Part shown: in pieces, positions 62,539 through 64,000 of the stretch
How positions within the stretch are numbered: position 1 is the first letter of the stretch
Layout of the letters: the number at the start of each line of letters is the position of its first letter
Assembly (NCBI RefSeq): GCF_001722335.1
Contig: NZ_MIHA01000013.1
Span: 115,117 to 179,116, forward strand
Reading direction: 5' to 3'
DNA from: Mycolicibacterium flavescens
GTDB lineage: Bacteria; Actinomycetota; Actinomycetes; Mycobacteriales; Mycobacteriaceae
DNA: 64,000 bases
The notes under the pieces: generated by a model
Database searches by the model: none
Told to the model about the DNA's origin: nothing
What the model saw: only the letters and a program-made list of their open reading frames with translations
Position numbers and translations under genes: made by a program

Positions 62539-63013
62539 CCCGTCCGCAAAGACGGTTACCACGACGGCTCCGGTCCCGGATCCGGCTGCTGGAGCGACGC
62601 TGACGAGCGGAATGTCGTTGCCTTCGCAAGCAGCAGACATTTAGTTGCTAGAACAACCGCTTTCGGGCAGGGTGCAAAAATCCGCGCTATTGAAGCGTGT
62701 GTCAATTTAATAGCTGCAGATCCAGACAGTCGCAATACAAACGTATCTCAACAGGCAGTTCCGCATCTGAGTCACGCGACAGTATTAGCTCTTCGGCAAA
62801 AGCTGTAACCAGTTGGGCGAATACTCTAGCTTTCGCGAACATTAGCTGTGATACTGCCGGAACAGGGCGTGAAAAGCGGTTCCAGCAACTGTCGACCGGG
62901 GGAGGTCGAGATGCCCGCAGCGGGTTGCGCCGCCCACTCGGCGGCAAACGCGCTGCGCGGCAGTCGAACCGCTTCGAGGGGTACGCCCCGAGCGACAAGA
63001 GGGGTAGCTGAAG
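62539..63013. other. 475-base A+T-richer intergenic leader
   Basis: No convincing gene is seen. Bases about 62636-62870 are clearly richer in A+T than the rest of the window and contain several hairpin-capable stretches, for example AGCT...AAGCT near 62788-62803 and CGACC/GGTCG near 62893. TACTCT (62822-62827) could be a -10, giving a 5' leader of about 180 bases for the PGRS-like gene. A 104-codon frame (62697-63011) is open but lacks coding character. Confidence 0.6.
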
Positions 63014-63997
63014 GTGCACGCAACGTACATCGGACGCGTGGGGGCGGTGGCGGTCGCGATGGGGTTGGGCGCACCCGCGCTGTTCATCGCAGTGGGACCG
63101 CAACAGCAGCCCGTCGCCGACGATTCCTGGTCCCCGGCCCGACCGTCGGCGCGGCCCTATGTGACGACCGGACTGTCGATCGCCGGCGCCAAGGCTTCGG
63201 CGCTGAGCCCGCAGACCGTCGCGCCCACCGCGACCCCGCCGCCGAGCATCGACGGCGCGCTCGCGCCGTGGGCGGTGCTCGGGGTCGTCGGCGAGGGCGG
63301 CACTCCCGATCCGGCCGACTCTGCCGGGGCGGAGCAGGGGTTGGTGCGCACCTCGTTCATCGCGTCCCCGACGGTGTACGCGACGACGGTTCCGTTCCTC
63401 GGCGGATCCGACGGCTTCTTCGAGGGCGAGACCGCGGTCACGCTCGACATCATCCTCAGCGGTCTGCAGGTGCAGAACCGCTGCGGGCTGGTCTGCAACG
63501 GCCGCAACGGCGGCGTCGGCGAGGACGGTCAGAGCGGCGGTCTGCTGTTCGGGTTCGGCGGCAGCGGCGGCGCCGGGGCGCCGGGGCAGAGCGGCGGGAA
63601 CGGCGGCCACGGCGGCTGGATCTTCGGCTCCGGTGGCGCGGGCGGCGCCGGCGGGGCCGGTGCGACCGGCGCCGACGGCGGCACCGGTGGTAACGGCGGT
63701 AATGCGGGCTGGTTCGCCGGCAACGGCGGCGTGGGCGGGAACGGCGGCGCCGGTGGCTCGGGCACCCCGGGGACAACCCAACCCGACGGCAACGGCGGTG
63801 CCGGCGGAGCGGGCGGTGACGGCGGAAACGGCGGTATCGGCGGACGGGCCGGCATCTGGCTCGGCCTGGGCGGCAACGGCGGCCACGGCGGACCGGGCGG
63901 GGCCGGCGGAGCGGGCGGCTGCGCAGCGCCGGGTGCGTGGCGAGCAGGTCGCGGACGCGGTCCAGCGTGCGGGTACGCACCTTCTCCGGCGAGGTGA
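63014..63997 (+). CDS. PGRS-like glycine-rich exported protein lacking a PE domain
   Basis: A 327-residue protein. The N-terminus ([19 protein letters not shown]) looks like a signal peptide or anchor. Residues about 30-160 are a unique region with two Cys (NRCGLVCNG), and from about 160 the sequence is a GGxGG repeat ([20 protein letters not shown]) typical of PGRS domains. No PE domain is present. It lies where PE_PGRS6 (Rv0532) lies in M. tuberculosis. The repeat periodicity stops abruptly near 63920 and the last 25 residues are Arg/Pro-rich, so the 3' end may be altered. Confidence 0.72.
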   Translation: MHATYIGRVGAVAVAMGLGAPALFIAVGPQQQPVADDSWSPARPSARPYVTTGLSIAGAKASALSPQTVAPTATPPPSIDGALAPWAVLGVVGEGGTPDPADSAGAEQGLVRTSFIASPTVYATTVPFLGGSDGFFEGETAVTLDIILSGLQVQNRCGLVCNGRNGGVGEDGQSGGLLFGFGGSGGAGAPGQSGGNGGHGGWIFGSGGAGGAGGAGATGADGGTGGNGGNAGWFAGNGGVGGNGGAGGSGTPGTTQPDGNGGAGGAGGDGGNGGIGGRAGIWLGLGGNGGHGGPGGAGGAGGCAAPGAWRAGRGRGPACGYAPSPAR

Positions 63998-64000
63998 TGC

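Noticed and set aside
62697-63011. 104-codon plus-strand frame in the A+T-rich leader before the PGRS-like gene
   Set aside because: No ribosome-binding site, Ser-rich low-complexity translation and third-position composition unlike the rest of the genome. Kept only as part of the intergenic description.
62911-63693. ATG 62911 with a good GGGGAGG site opening a frame into the PGRS-like gene
   Set aside because: The translation becomes Arg-rich frame-shadow sequence within the PGRS region; at most a short leader ORF could be read here.
1-64000. tRNA/rRNA genes, CRISPR arrays, prophage or insertion sequences
   Set aside because: No cloverleaf-like block, regular spacer array, integrase or transposase was recognised; the excisionase-like gene at 30876 is a conserved chromosomal regulator.

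Overview
The window is a high-G+C actinobacterial chromosome segment. Gene content and order match the stretch that in Mycobacterium tuberculosis runs from icl1/fadB2 (about Rv0467) to ccsA and PE_PGRS6 (about Rv0529-Rv0532). Diagnostic genes are hbhA, mshA, senX3-regX3, hadD, an LpqH-type lipoprotein and the 33-residue ribosomal protein bS22. Tubercle-bacillus genes such as cmaA2 and mmpS2-mmpL2 are missing from their expected places and several accessory blocks are inserted, which suggests a Mycolicibacterium-type (rapid-growing) species. These names come from recognising protein sequences by eye; no database search was possible.

Layout. 1-7835: end of isocitrate lyase, fadB2, a DUF559 gene, a hairpin-bearing tandem repeat, ppk2 with its TetR partner, a DUF445 membrane protein, an XRE regulator, hbhA and deoC. 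7953-11267: an exported operon with a sedolisin (S53) protease. 11271-18495: envelope and housekeeping genes (nitrilase, methyltransferase, two DUF2505 proteins, murB, an L,D-transpeptidase, an SDR). 18503-21956: divergent promoters, a cysteine-rich leader peptide, a ROK regulator, mshA (mycothiol synthesis) and a YbjN protein. 22062-24832: gpm1 and the phosphate-sensing senX3-regX3 pair. 24829-35401: ppx, proC, bS22, an SDR/acyltransferase pair, hadD and serB1. 35493-42138: the haem operon hemA-hemC-hemD-hemB followed by small membrane proteins. 42244-47410: an accessory block (MpaB-type oxygenase, TetR, cytochrome P450, orphan genes, a small basic protein). 47640-56503: a STAS protein, two tandem LAL-type LuxR regulators, and a cluster of exported proteins carrying two identical-class palindromes. 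56574-62538: hemL, a phosphatase and the cytochrome c maturation (system II) operon. 63014-63997: a glycine-rich PGRS-like protein without a PE domain.

The most interesting signals are regulatory. (i) A leaderless 20-codon ORF with five Cys codons precedes the ROK-mshA region, and a GTCCT sequence can mask the AGGAC ribosome-binding site of the next gene. This looks like a cysteine-responsive translational attenuator placed before mycothiol synthesis. (ii) Two TGGGGTA-N6-TACCCCA palindromes, with the geometry of a lux box, flank the exported-protein cluster beside the two LuxR-family genes. Each is centred exactly 43.5 bases upstream of a start codon. (iii) A fixed-size inverted repeat (arms CCGAGCGGCCAGTTA / TAACTGGCCACTCGG, 29-base spacer) occurs in two different gaps between convergent genes. 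Many genes have a TANNNT hexamer 6-8 bases before an ATG/GTG start, the signature of leaderless transcripts common in mycobacteria.
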